The notes under the pieces were generated by a model. It saw only the letters and a list, made by a program, of their open reading frames with translations. It did not search any database and had not been told where the DNA came from. DNA of 64,000 bases from Entophlyctis helioformis (Eukaryota > Chytridiomycota > Chytridiomycetes > Chytridiales > Chytriomycetaceae): contig JAHLKH010000043.1 in the NCBI GenBank assembly GCA_025526915.1, forward strand, positions 107,210 to 171,209, in the 5' to 3' direction. This document shows, in pieces, positions 24,074-34,572 of the stretch. The position numbers and the translations under genes are program-made. Within the stretch, counting starts at the first letter, position 1, and every line of letters starts with the position of its first letter.

Positions 24074-25645
24074 TCAGCCGACAGTGCTCTTGAACTCGCC
24101 GAGCTCAATCAGCTCCTTGACAATGTCCAAACCGCCAACCAGCTCTCCCTTGGCATAGAGCTGCGGGTATGTTGGCCAGTTGCTGTACTCCTTGAGACCT
24201 TGTCGGATCTCTTCGTCCTCCAGAATGTCAAACCTGTCACATCCACCGTGGTCAGCACGGCAAATGATGGAAACCAAGATGCACAGACTTGGACACGTAC
24301 GTTTCATAGGCGACGCACTGCTCGTCGAGAAGCTTGACAAGCTGGCGGGAGAAACCGCAGCGTGGAGTGGACGGCGATCCCTTCATGAACAGCTGCAGAC
24401 ACAGAGTGGTGGTTGTGTTAGCCTGGCACCAACATTCATCGCTACGCACGCCCCTGAGATGGAAGCCCGCTTACCATGACCGGTGCCTTCCGGACGAGCT
24501 TGCCCAGACGCGTGTTGAGGTCCTCCTCCTTGGGCACCATCTGCTGGAACTCGCCCGACTCGACAAGCTCCTTGAGGATATCGAGTCCGCCAACAAGCTC
24601 GCCATTGACGTACAGCTGAGGGTAGGTGGGCCAGTTGCTGTACTCCTTGAGCGCCTCGCGCACGGTCTCGTCGGCAAGGATGTTGAACGAGCCGTACGGG
24701 CATCCAACCTTGGTGAGGATCTCGACCGTCTGGCGCGAGAAGCCGCATCGAGGCTCAGACGGCGTGCCCTTCATGAAGAGCATCACGGGCTGCGACGCGA
24801 TGAGCTGGCCGAGCTTCTTGTCGAGGGCAGCCTTGGCCTCTGCCGCAGATGCCGGCGTGGTCTCTGCAGCAGGTGCGACAGCCGATGTGGGCGGCACAAG
24901 AGCAGATGCCGTCTTGGCGTACTTTTCCACAGCAGTAGAGAGGGCTGGGGCATTGGCGCCCTCGATACGCTCTGCAATCTTTCCTTGCTGTTGTGCACGG
25001 CAGCGGGAAACTGTCAGACGCAGGGATCGCACCACGATCAAGCATGTCCAGCCAGACGAACCCGCAGAACAATAAACGTCGGGACTGTGGCGATCTCGTA
25101 TGACTCGGACACATCTGGGAAGTTCTCGGCCTCGAGCTGTGCAGTCCAGCGAGCGATCAGTTGGCCATGTTGGAGATGGGCAAGCGATCCATTGGTGGAT
25201 GGCGACATGGCACGGCAGCATTGCGCCATGAGTCATAGGCTTGTCACATGTGCAAGTACTGTCGACAGCCACATGGGCGAAGCGAGGCGATGGAGAGAGA
25301 GGGCGAGAGAGCGGCACGCAGAGAGGCACAGACAGAGGCGGCGCTTACTCGGATGAACGACAGGACGGGGTACTTGCGGGACAGCTCGTCAAAGACGTCG
25401 TTCATGTCCTTGCACGGCTCATGCCATTCTGCCCAGAAGTTGAGCACAGACACCGGCTGGGCGGCCACGAGCGTGGCAAAGTGCTCGTCGGTCGTGACGT
25501 CTGTCGACAGCCAGGCACAGCGAGGAGGCGCAAGCGGGTGGTGAGTGCATATGCGTACATGGCTGTCTGCCTGGCTGCCTCGGGAACTGCGCAGCACGGC
25601 AGCACACGCACCGTTGACGTTGGACTTGGTCTTTGCAACCACCAT
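24074..25645 (-). CDS. GLRX3: PICOT-type monothiol glutaredoxin, Trx-Grx-Grx
   Basis: Multidomain glutaredoxin that carries [2Fe-2S] clusters for cytosolic iron handling. Exons 25645..25612, 25500..25349, 25136..25062, 24987..24475, 24392..24301 and 24233..24074 keep phase and give 341 aa, matching animal GLRX3. Domain order: thioredoxin-like domain with a single-Cys site ([12 protein letters not shown]), an A/P/T-rich linker, first Grx with [15 protein letters not shown] and [18 protein letters not shown], second Grx with [15 protein letters not shown] and [19 protein letters not shown]. Both Grx domains keep CGFS, WPTYPQ and GG. Yeast Grx3/4 have one Grx domain, so this is the two-Grx animal-like form. 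Start ATG 25645 lies only 222 nt from the stop of the Fanzor-containing gene, which probably interrupted the original upstream region. Confidence 0.96.
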
Positions 25646-25867
25646 CTCAAAGGGACGATTTGGGGATTTTGGATAACGAGCGTGGAACGAATTTGGCCAC
25701 TTTAATGGGCCCCATAAAGATACAATTACCAAGCGATTTGGAATTGGATTCGACCCGAGAGGCAACGAATAGATGCCCGCGTATCACACGATGGAAGGTT
25801 CGAGTCAGCAACGAGCATGCGACGACAAGCAGGCGAGGCACATCCAACGAGGGTCTTACCTTTATCG

Positions 25868-27307
25868 TTAGAAAAAGTGACCCGTTAGGTCGATCGGGAG
25901 GTGCCCCGATTCAAAGTTGGTAGTCAAACAAGTCACTGTATGGGATGAGTGACAGGTGACTTGAGGGCAGGCTGTCGCGTGTTGGTCGCTGCTGGACGAC
26001 GGATGGACCGTGTCTTGAACGCCACAGGACGGCAGGCTGATCTGGTCCCATGAGGCCACATGCGACTTGAAGTGTTTCCGCGTTTGAGGCTGTGGGACAA
26101 CAGACGGAGCATTTCGTGCACGCCACTGGATGAATAGATGCATTGCCTCGATGTCTGCAAGGTACTCTGTCGTGGCTGGATTGCTGTCGGCTTTGGTGTG
26201 CGTCAAGTAGAGCGGCCGTTGTCCAAAGAGCAGATGCTCCAGTGCAACCATCCCGATGTTGGTGGCTCCAAGCACGTCTCGGTGGTAGACGGTCGTGCAT
26301 GGTATGCACTCGTAGCGTCGCAGGTTGGTGCGGTTCTCGTATGGGATCCGCTGCTTGCACTGCGGGCACATCTGGCTGGTCAGGTTCTCATTGCAGCGGT
26401 AGATCTGTGTGTGTGTGTGTGTGCATGATCGTGTGTCAGTTGGTGTACAGATGGATGGATGGATGGATGGATGGCATATCCAGACGCACATAGGCATATC
26501 CAGATGACCGCAGATGCCTGATGAGAAACTTCTCAAACACAGCATGCCGGCCACCTTGGCCTGTAAAGTCGATGCCAAATGCCCACACAACGGGAATGTC
26601 CTTCTCTGTTGGCTTGTCACAGCGGCCTTGAGACGCAGCAGATGCGCGCTCTCCAGTGGTCGATCCTGCCAGCTTCATGATGCCCTCAAGAGCGTTTCCG
26701 CGATCAGACATGCTGTTGCTGCACATGGTGAACCGCTTGGCCTTGACCTTCTGTGGAATGCCATGCCATGCCATGCCATCCAGTGTGATCAGCAGGCAAT
26801 CAAGCAGCATGGCGGTCATGTCAATGGACATCCAGAAACAGGGAAAACGTACCCGTGCATTCAGGAATGGCGTGCAGTATGCATGGCAGCGCAGATCCCA
26901 AAAGGCTCTCTCGCCTGCTGAAACCTTTGGATCGGCATGCTTTGCTGTCTTGAATGCAATGGCCGCCTGGATGTCGGCTGCCTTGGCAAGTCGATCAGCA
27001 AACCTGGCACAGGAGGCAGGCACTGTGAGTTGATCTGGTCAAGAGTGCGCATGGCAGAGTCATTGCATGCATACCACCGCTGAAAGTCACGCTCAGCTTG
27101 AAACATGCCAGAGGAGAGCACGTAGTTGGACTCGAGCTTATACGAAAAGTCTCTGAGATCGACCAAGATGCTGGACGCGCCATACAGGTACCGCTGGCCC
27201 CAATCAAAGCTGACAACGCGAACAGTCTGGTAGCCTTGGTCAGTGAACAGGTTGTTGGCTTTGATGATGTCGCGCAGTCGCTGCGAGGCGTAAAAGTTGC
27301 GCTTGCC
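25868..27307 (-). other. Fanzor RuvC catalytic core and zinc finger (sub-region of the fusion gene)
   Basis: Exon 27307.. begins GKRNFYASQRLRDII and carries RuvC-I FDWGQR, the Asp codon being 27205..27203. Exon 26750..26490 carries KVKAKRFTMCSNSMSDRG and VVWAFGIDFTGQGG, where bacterial TnpB would have its RuvC-II glutamate and this protein has none. The last exon, 26404..25868, begins IYRCNENLTSQ; the Glu codon 26389..26387 matches the relocated glutamate described for Fanzors. Zinc-finger cysteines are C13, C16, C33 and C36 of that exon, and RuvC-III Asp is 26278..26276 in HRDVLGATN. After the core comes a roughly 110-residue C-terminal extension I do not recognise. Family knowledge: Fanzors use such a core with a guide RNA from the element's 3' end. 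Confidence 0.85.
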
Positions 27308-30300
27308 CTGTCATGCCATGGCATGAGTGAGGAATGCACAATGCATGTGCACCAATGCGCGAGTTTAGCATGCAAGTGGCTTACAGGATTGGGCGTGTAT
27401 GGCTTGGCGGCTGACGGGTCGGCTGGATCGGCAGCTGTGGATGGCATGTCAGTCGGTGTGGACAACAAATGCTCGTCTGGATTGGCACAGCAACTCACAT
27501 TCGCCGTTAATGTAATCGGGCTCGCCATCAGCCTCGTCAACAAGCCACGGCTGCTCGCCTGAAGACGCCGCGTTGGGATCTGCAGATCGAGGCGGCAGTC
27601 AGAATCCATGTGTGCACCATCGCATTCAAGCACGCCACATACTGCGAGGTGACTCTGGACGGTTTGTGCAGCAGTCCAGTGCCAGCTGGTAGATGCTGTA
27701 TCCATCCGTCATGATGCTGCCAAGTAGGATCGCCTTGGCTGGTCTTGCTGGACGCACAGCATCAATCGCAGCCTTGATATGCTCCTCGCGCTCCTTGCCA
27801 TCCAGACCCTGCTCATCGGCCTCTCGCGTCGCCTTGGCTGTGGCCTTGGCAACCGCGTCCATCTCATCTTTGGCTTCTGAAGGTGTCTGGAAGCGACCTT
27901 TCTTGGGGCGGAGACCTGGGAGAAGGATGTCAAAGATGCAAACCTCACGACTTGCGCTGAATGCGTCTTGGATGTCCTTGTTGGATGACGCAAGAGCTGA
28001 CTTGGCATCTTTGTAGCCTTGGAGAAAAGTGCAGTGTCAGCATCAAATTGTGTACACATGGCATATACAGGCAGTGCGACCAACCAAGTGCAGCCAGAAG
28101 CTGTAGTCTCAATGCCTGCAAAGCAGGATCCTGATTGCCACGGATGCGCTCATCCTTTGTCCTCATCACCGCCCAAAAGAGGGTGGTCTCAGTGATGAGG
28201 ACAAACGGATCGCGGCCTGCAGGCTGCGGACACAACTTGAGGGATGAGCCTGCGAGATCACACAACTGCTTGAACTTGCCGGCCTCTGACAGCGACTTGT
28301 TGCGCACGACCGCCGTGAGCCTGTGCAGTGCTTGTGGGATCTTGACAACGCGTCCGTCTTGTCTGGTTGACAGTGGCGTGCCAGACGTGGCGTCCCTGGT
28401 GGCTGTATCCATTGCCTTGGCAAATTCCGCTGCCTTGTCAGCAGATATACCAGGAATCAGTCGGTGGATTGCCCAGTCAATGAGCATCGACTGGTGGGTC
28501 ATGAAGTGCACAGCAAGCATGCCACAGATGCCCCGTGCCAGATTTTTGTAGATGTCGTTCCGAGCAGCTGCACACAAACTGTCGTCAAGCCTGCCAGGCA
28601 AAACGGCATGCATCATGCTTGCGTCCATGTGCACAATGGCTGACAGCAATGAGCCGGCCTGCATCGCGTCCATCTTGGCTGCCCGCGCCACACCAGCCCG
28701 CATCTTGGTCATGCTGTCCCGGATCATCTGCTGTGTCCATTCGCGGTTGATGATCATCTGCATGATGGTCACAATCCACGAGTGGGCCACATGCTTTGTT
28801 GCCCGCGGCATGACTGACTCCTGACCGGTGAGAATGTAGCCCAGGTATCGCAGAAGCATCGTGACGGCTCCCTCGCCACTAGAGGTGCTGTTTGTGAGCA
28901 CCTTGAGCAGATCATTTGCCGATGGTACTGCCCGTTGTAGTGGTGGCTCGATGGCTGGTGGTTGGGCATCGGTGCTGCTGGATGCGGCGGCTACTGCTGC
29001 TGGTGCTGCTGTTGCTACTGCTGGTGCTGTGTCGTCGGTGAAGGTGCAGATCTTGACCATTGTGCCCGCCTCAAGTCTCACCAAGTCGCCATAGTGAGCG
29101 ATGTCGGTGTTGCTGCAGAGCGGGCCCTCGCCGTACATGCGCCGGGCATTAACGGGCCATCTGAGGACGCATCCAGCAGCGTAGAGCCACGCGCTCTCGT
29201 CCTTGAAGTGATCAGGATCAATATACACATATTCCATCTCACCATTCCTCCTGGCCTCCATGACGCAGAACTTGAGTGGCAGCGGTGCATATGGGTCGAG
29301 TGCGACGAGCTCTTTGACGATGGCGCCGATCATAGTGATGCATGCACGCCGCACGTCGGCCGTGTATCGGTACACGCCATTGAAGATGCTTTCTGAGACC
29401 AAACCGCGGGTCTGTGTTGCCGGCGCCGTCTTGGCCTGGTGTCCAAAATACTTTGCAAGCATTGGATCTCCAGAGAGCATTTCCTGTGTGTAGCACAAGT
29501 CAACATACACAAAGCCAGACATGCAGAGCAACATGGCAATCCAAACTCATACCTCCATTTTGACAATCTGCTCAGGGCGATCGTATGTGCTCTCCACTGG
29601 CCTTGCCTCATTGCCATGGATGGCAGCAGCAGCCGTCATGACTGGCAATGCCATCATGCGGTGGATCTTTTCAAGCATCTGCTCTATCGCCGATCTTTCA
29701 CCACGATCGTATCTGTCAAAGAACGCACCGGTCAGCACACACACTCAAGGCACATGCCATGCCATGTGCCACTTACGCCCGTGTCTCGGCATCAGATTGA
29801 GCCTGGCGGGCTTGCCTGCTCGCATCCTTCTTGTGCTCCTGGATGAACTTCTTGGTCTTGGCCTTCTCAGCTTGCTCAGCTCGCTCCTTATCACGCTCAG
29901 CCTGCATGGCCGGTGTGACCAGGTATGGATCCTGCCGTGGTTGAATGCAATGTTAGGCATGCATCTTGAATGTGCACAAGATGCTCGCAATCACAAGCCT
30001 GCAGTTCAACTCACAGTCGTCCTTGTGTCTTGAAGCACACCAATGTGAAAGACCTTGTCGCAATCTGTGCCTCTATCATCTGCGGCTCGAGGTGGCAGCA
30101 GCATCTTGCATGGTTTTGGTGGCTTGACGGCCTGTTGAGTGGAAGGATAAGCAATCGCAGCAAGCCATCACATGCAAACAGAGCCAGCAAACGCAAAGAC
30201 GCACCGGTACTCGATTGATAATCGACTGCAGCATCTGCTTTGCTTGGTCATAACACTCGCCAAATTCTGACACTTGGAAATCAGCATGCCTGACATCCGT

Positions 30301-32557
30301 TGGGTTTGTCAGGGCATTGAGCGTCTTTATGGCCGTTTCGCGAATATCAGCCACAGCTTCTGGGGTCGCAATCCGTGTGCTCCTTCTGAGCGGCTGCTTT
30401 GTCTTTTTACCCTTGACTGTCACACAAATGCCGTGATCAGTGGTGAATACACAATGCCACACTGTGTCAACCCGTGCAGAGCGAACCTGGCGTTTTTAGA
30501 CGCCTGAAAGATGCGCATTTCAAGCCTGGATACTTCTTGAGCCGCTCATTCAGTCTTGCTATCACCTTCTGCTCGCCCAGTAATGGATCAAGTCGGCAGC
30601 ATTGAAGATCAGCAACAGCATGCAGTGGACAGCCAAGACACGCATCCAAGCCTCGCAAAACCCACCAATGCATGATAAAGAATCTTGCCAGCCGGGCTGA
30701 GCCTTGCATATGCTTCTTTAGCGATACGCCAGTCATGCACAGCCTGCAGCAGCTGCTTGCTTGCATTCTCGCAGATATCAGCAAGGATGTCGCGGCCGTT
30801 GAGAATGTCGTCGGCGAGGAGGTCTGCCGTGCATCGGAGAACGCAGCTAAACACGACACGGCAGCCATTGAGCATGACAAAAACGTCGTCCAGTTGCCTT
30901 GTGTTGACAATGTGCTTGGCAAGCACCATGACTTCATCCCGTGTAAGGTGCCAAACCGCACCACTGGCATTGCCCTTCAGCTGCTGTGCCGTGTGGCTCA
31001 AGCAGCAGCACTGCGGGCCGTGCATGCAGAGGCAGATCTGCCAGTGGCATCCATCAGAGTCAGTGCCATGAGAATCCTCCAGAGATCACAAGCACGCCTA
31101 CTTTTTTCGAGCCGAGGCTGTCCTGTTGGCAGTCCTGCTGTTGCCATTGGATGATGCATGCATTCATGTCAATGCCATGCTGTCCAAGTGCATCCAAAGC
31201 AAGACTTACAGCGGTATCATTTGAGCAAAAACATCCCCATAACAACCATGGCTTTGGTCTGTGAACTCTCCAATATCTGCTCCAGTTTCGTCACGGTCGA
31301 GAAACACCGCAAAGGCATTGCTGAACGATTGAGCAAGAGGCTTGCCGCCGATCTTGTACATCTGCAACATAAATGAGGCCTTGAAGACGTCCACAAACAT
31401 CCTGGCAAGTCTGGGTCTTGCAGGCGTTGACAGAACTCTGCGACAGTGATCCCTGCCCATGTTGCCTCAAAACGAATGCATGCCATAATGCACTTTGCAG
31501 CCGTGACGATCCCTTGCAAGTCATCATTGCAGCATCACGAGTAAGTCAAGGTCACAGCGCATGGCATCCAAATTGCAAAGCAGGCAAGCCAACATACCAA
31601 TCTCATCACAATGAAAATAGTCATTTCTCGCTGCGGCTGCCGCCAACCGGCAGATGTCAAGAATCTCTGGCAAGTCAAAGGTGGCTGCAATAGATGCTAC
31701 ACCTGGGTGGTTGTACGATCTCATCTGTGCAATCTGTCTGCCGCGCATTTGCAGCAGCAGGACAGGGCAAATCCCCGCACAATGAAAGATAAGGTCGGTA
31801 TCACCACTGATGACGACGACCGGCACATTGCTGTCAAGAAAGGCGTGTGAGCCATGGATTGGAGAGGCATGCAGAAGACCAACCAACCTTGCTTCGCGCA
31901 CGCGGCATGCAATGCAAACATCCGCCTCATTATCGCAAAGGCACACAGATGACCCTTCCCCAAAGTATCCAAGAAGACCCCCAATGGCCCCACAGATTGC
32001 CGCCTTACGCTCGCATGTCAATGGAAACGCCCACTGGAGTGACTGGATCTCGTCCCTGGAAGGGCACTCAGTCAGCACGGCATGCAAATCAACAGCAGCA
32101 AGTGGCATACTTTGTGAGCCTGTTGCCTTTCTGGTCTGCTTTTCACTTGGCCACCATTGTCTGGATCGACAATGCTGCTTCCAAATTTACCCGTGCCCGC
32201 TCAGTGCGGACAGCCTTGATATTGGTGTTGAGAAGCGAGCCATCGACATGGAGCCGGACCATGTGGAGCTTTCCAATCGATGCTGCGAGGCTGGCAATGA
32301 GTGGCTCAAGTGTCGGCGTCCAGTTTTCCTCTGGCTGTGCCAGCAGTATTGGTGCTGCTTTGTAGATATCGCCGGCAAAAAGACTGAGAACGTCCACATG
32401 CACAACGCACTGGATGGGCGGACGCTCTGTGTTGTGCTGCTGCAGTGTTTGATGGGGCTGTACCACGACCTGAATTGCACCCGAGAGAAGGGTTGTGGGA
32501 TCAAGGGTTTTGCTACCACCTGCTTGTCGATGGGACAGTCGCGCCGACGACTCCCAT
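25868..32557 (-). CDS. XPG/FEN1-like nuclease fused to Fanzor (TnpB-like RNA-guided nuclease), about 20 exons, with apparent frameshifts
   Basis: N-terminal module (32557-29790): XPG N-region with VVHVDVLSLF and MVRLHVDGSLL, then XPG I-region with LCDNEADVCIA, VVVISGDTDLIFHC and RNDYFHCDEIG; all expected acidic residues are present. Clear exons are about 32500..32147, 32055..31888 and 31830..31598, then from 31512. After helical segments comes a charged coiled region (EQAEKAKTKKFIQEHKKDAS). A GTAAGT donor near 29776 joins in phase to YDRGERSAIEQML, leading into the Fanzor part (29740-25868): SESIFNGVYRYTADVRRA, KAILLGSIMTDGYSIYQLAL, RuvC-I VVSFDWGQRYLYGAS, VVWAFGIDFTGQGG, YRCNENLTSQMCPQC, a C4 zinc finger (CPQC...CIPC) and RuvC-III HRDVLGATNIG. 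Apparent frameshifts lie near 31430 and 27025, so it may be a decaying copy. The exact start (ATG 32557, MGVVGA) is tentative. Confidence 0.78.
26405..26475. repeat. TG and GGAT microsatellites in the intron between Fanzor catalytic exons
   Basis: A TG run (about 26408-26424) and a GGAT tetranucleotide run (about 26449-26473) fill most of the 85-nt intron (26489..26405 on the minus strand) separating the exon with IDFTGQGG from the exon with NENLTSQ. The GTGCGT donor and CACACAG acceptor are intact. Confidence 0.8.
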
Positions 32558-32821
32558 GCGTGTTGGGCGTGCTTGTTGGTTTGTTGTTGCGTGTTGTTGT
32601 GTGTCGTGGCAAGTCGCGATCTGGTGTTTGTTTGCATTGGCATGCTCTGATTGTTTGGCGCAACACATGGAGCACTGGTCTGTGTGTGTGTGGAATGGCA
32701 TGCTCCTCAGAGAGAGAGAGAGCGTTGCACATGACTATGCATTCGCCCCTCTTTATTCATGGAGGACACACACGCACCGCCCAGCGAGACAGCAGGCGCT
32801 GCTACCTGCACCACTGCCGTT

Positions 32822-32974
32822 GCTGTGCTCGCATCGCGCAGTGTCAGCACTGCGCAAGGGCTCTCTAGATCGACCAATCAGAGCGATTCCACCAGGATCG
32901 ACCAATCACAGCGATTCCACCAGGATTGACCAATCACAGCAATTCCACCAGGGGTAATGGTATGAGAACCGGGC
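32822..32974. repeat. terminal repeat block of element copy 1: three 28-bp units plus stem-loop
   Basis: Three nearly identical 28-bp units stand head to tail at 32868-32895, 32896-32923 and 32924-32951. Each contains CCAAT (GACCAATCA) and ATTCCACCAG. A 23-bp end segment, 32952-32974, runs to GAACCGGGC. Inside the block, GCGCAGTG and CACTGCGC form a perfect 8-bp stem with a 4-nt loop (about 32836-32855). The whole block is the reverse complement of 54043-54225, with few mismatches. It is upstream of the fusion gene and ends about 28 bp before the RPN12 start codon. Confidence 0.93.
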
Positions 32975-33002
32975 CACTTTTTGATCCAATCCAAATCCCA
33001 CG

Positions 33003-34409
33003 ATGGCTCTGCAGCAAGGTTCGTACCCTGGCCGGGCTGCATGTGCGACCAGCCAGACAGGCCAGACAGCCAGACAGCCAGACAGACAGCCAGCCATGGC
33101 ATGACAGGCATTGCATGGCGCCACGCTGACACTGGACACCGTCTCGCCGCACTCGCCGGCGGCCAACAGCGCTCTCTGGCTTCGAGGCTCTCAAGAAGGA
33201 CTTTGCCGCGCCTAATCCAGACCTGCTCAAGACGGGCCAGGCCCTCACGCGGCTCAAGGTGCGTTGGCCGTGGCTGCTGCAGGCGGCGGCGGCAGGCGCT
33301 CGCTGCTGGCTGTCGTATTGCTGGCACTGACCTCTTTTCCGTGCGGCTGCATCCTGTGGCGTCTGCGTGGGCCCCTGCCCCCTCGCCTTGTGCCTCGCCT
33401 CGCCTCGTCCGCGCTCGTTCACACTTGGACGGACACGCTTGACCGGCCTCCAGATTCTGCTGACTGAGCTGTCGTTCCTGCTGCCCGCTGGCTCTGGCAG
33501 CCCGGACCCCAAGGAGCTCCTTCTTGCCCGTAAGTTTGCGTCTGGCCCATCCGACCGTCAGTTGGCCCGTTCACTTTTGTAATGCTCATGGCGTCATTGG
33601 CTTGCAACAACAGGCGAGATCCTCGAGATCGGTGCCTTGTGGAGCATCCGCTCCAAGGACATTCCCTCCTTTGAGCGCTACATTGCTCAGCTCAAGGCAT
33701 ACTATGTCGACTACGCGTACGTTCTTGTCTTGCCGCCTGCTGCTTTCCTCTCCTTACTCAAAGCATCTATGGTGCCGGTTTTTGACCCACCTTGGTCACA
33801 CAGGACCGTTCTTCCCGAGTCGGCGCGTCTGTACACAATTCTCGGCCTCAATCTCTTGCGTCTGTTGGCCCAGAACCGCATTGCAGAGTTCCACACGGAG
33901 CTCGAGACCATTGACCCTGACCACATTGGCTCCAACGTGTACATCAAGCACCCCGTGCAAATTGAGCAGTGCCTCATGGAAGGCTCCTACAACAAAGTCT
34001 GGAACGCCCGCGCCAACGTCCCTGCGGAAGAGTACACCTTCTTTATGGACATTCTGATGGGCACGATCAGGTGAGAGCGGCTTGCCTCTCCCCTATCATC
34101 CGACGTGGCTGTCAGGCTGACTGTTGAGCGCATCCATTCACCTATCCGTCCATTCGTTGCAGAAACGAGATTGCTGGCTGCAGCGAGAAGGCATACACCA
34201 CTCTCCCCATTGCCGATGCCACAACGCTCCTTTACTTCAAGACTGGTGATGAGCTCCTGACGTTTGCCAAGGAGCGCGGATGGAACGTCAACGCGACCGA
34301 GAAGAAGATCTACTTTGGCGTCAGCAACAACGACGACAACGAGATCCCTGCTCCCAAGATGATCAGACAGATGCTGCACTACGCACAGGAGCTTGAGCAG
34401 ATTGTCTAA
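33003..34409 (+). CDS. RPN12: 26S proteasome regulatory subunit Rpn12 (PSMD8)
   Basis: Lid subunit of the 19S regulatory particle, the last to join the lid. Exons 33003..33018, 33170..33258, 33454..33529, 33614..33716, 33804..34070 and 34163..34409 keep phase and give 265 aa, the normal size. Landmarks: [80 protein letters not shown] and [13 protein letters not shown]. The C-terminus, [11 protein letters not shown], matches the conserved tail that docks the lid. The first exon encodes only MALQQ plus one base and is followed by a CAGA/CCAG-rich intron. The element terminus at 32974 leaves only about 28 bp of non-element sequence before the ATG, so the element's CCAAT array may now lie in the promoter. 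Confidence 0.95.
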
Positions 34410-34572
34410 TCTCGCTCTTGCTGCTTCTCTTGACCAAGCGTGGCATTGTGGCCGTCTCTGGTGGTGCAATGACATTCGTTTGTGGTATCGCTGTCGAACT
34501 CAATGAACAGACGAGCCAGCCCTTCATTCTTGCTCTTGCAGCCAACCAACGCATTGCAATCGCACAAACGCA

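Larger units (their letters stand above)
25650..32974 (-). mobile_element. Fanzor-bearing mobile element, copy 1
   Basis: The 5' terminus (in the gene's orientation) is at about 32974, where identity with the second copy ends at GAACCGGGC. It includes the repeat block 32822-32974 and one long intron-rich gene ending at 25868. The 3' terminus is not defined: I find no inverted copy of the 32974 end near 25650, and the interval up to the GLRX3 start is given as an outer limit. Host genes GLRX3 (-) and RPN12 (+) flank it and were probably divergent neighbours. A mobile nature is inferred from the second, inverted copy at 54043 and from the Fanzor, a gene family known to travel in eukaryotic transposable elements. 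Confidence 0.72.

Noticed and set aside
25780..25830. tRNA B-box-like GGTTCGAGTC downstream of the Fanzor gene
   Set aside because: No A box at the right distance and no cloverleaf can be drawn on either strand.
27000..27030. A mini-intron to explain the frame change in the Fanzor part
   Set aside because: The only GT...AG pair would give an intron of about 21-26 nt, below the plausible minimum here.
32868..32951. Tandem 28-bp units resembling a CRISPR array
   Set aside because: Units abut with no spacers, the genome is eukaryotic and no cas genes are present; they are subterminal repeats of a mobile element.
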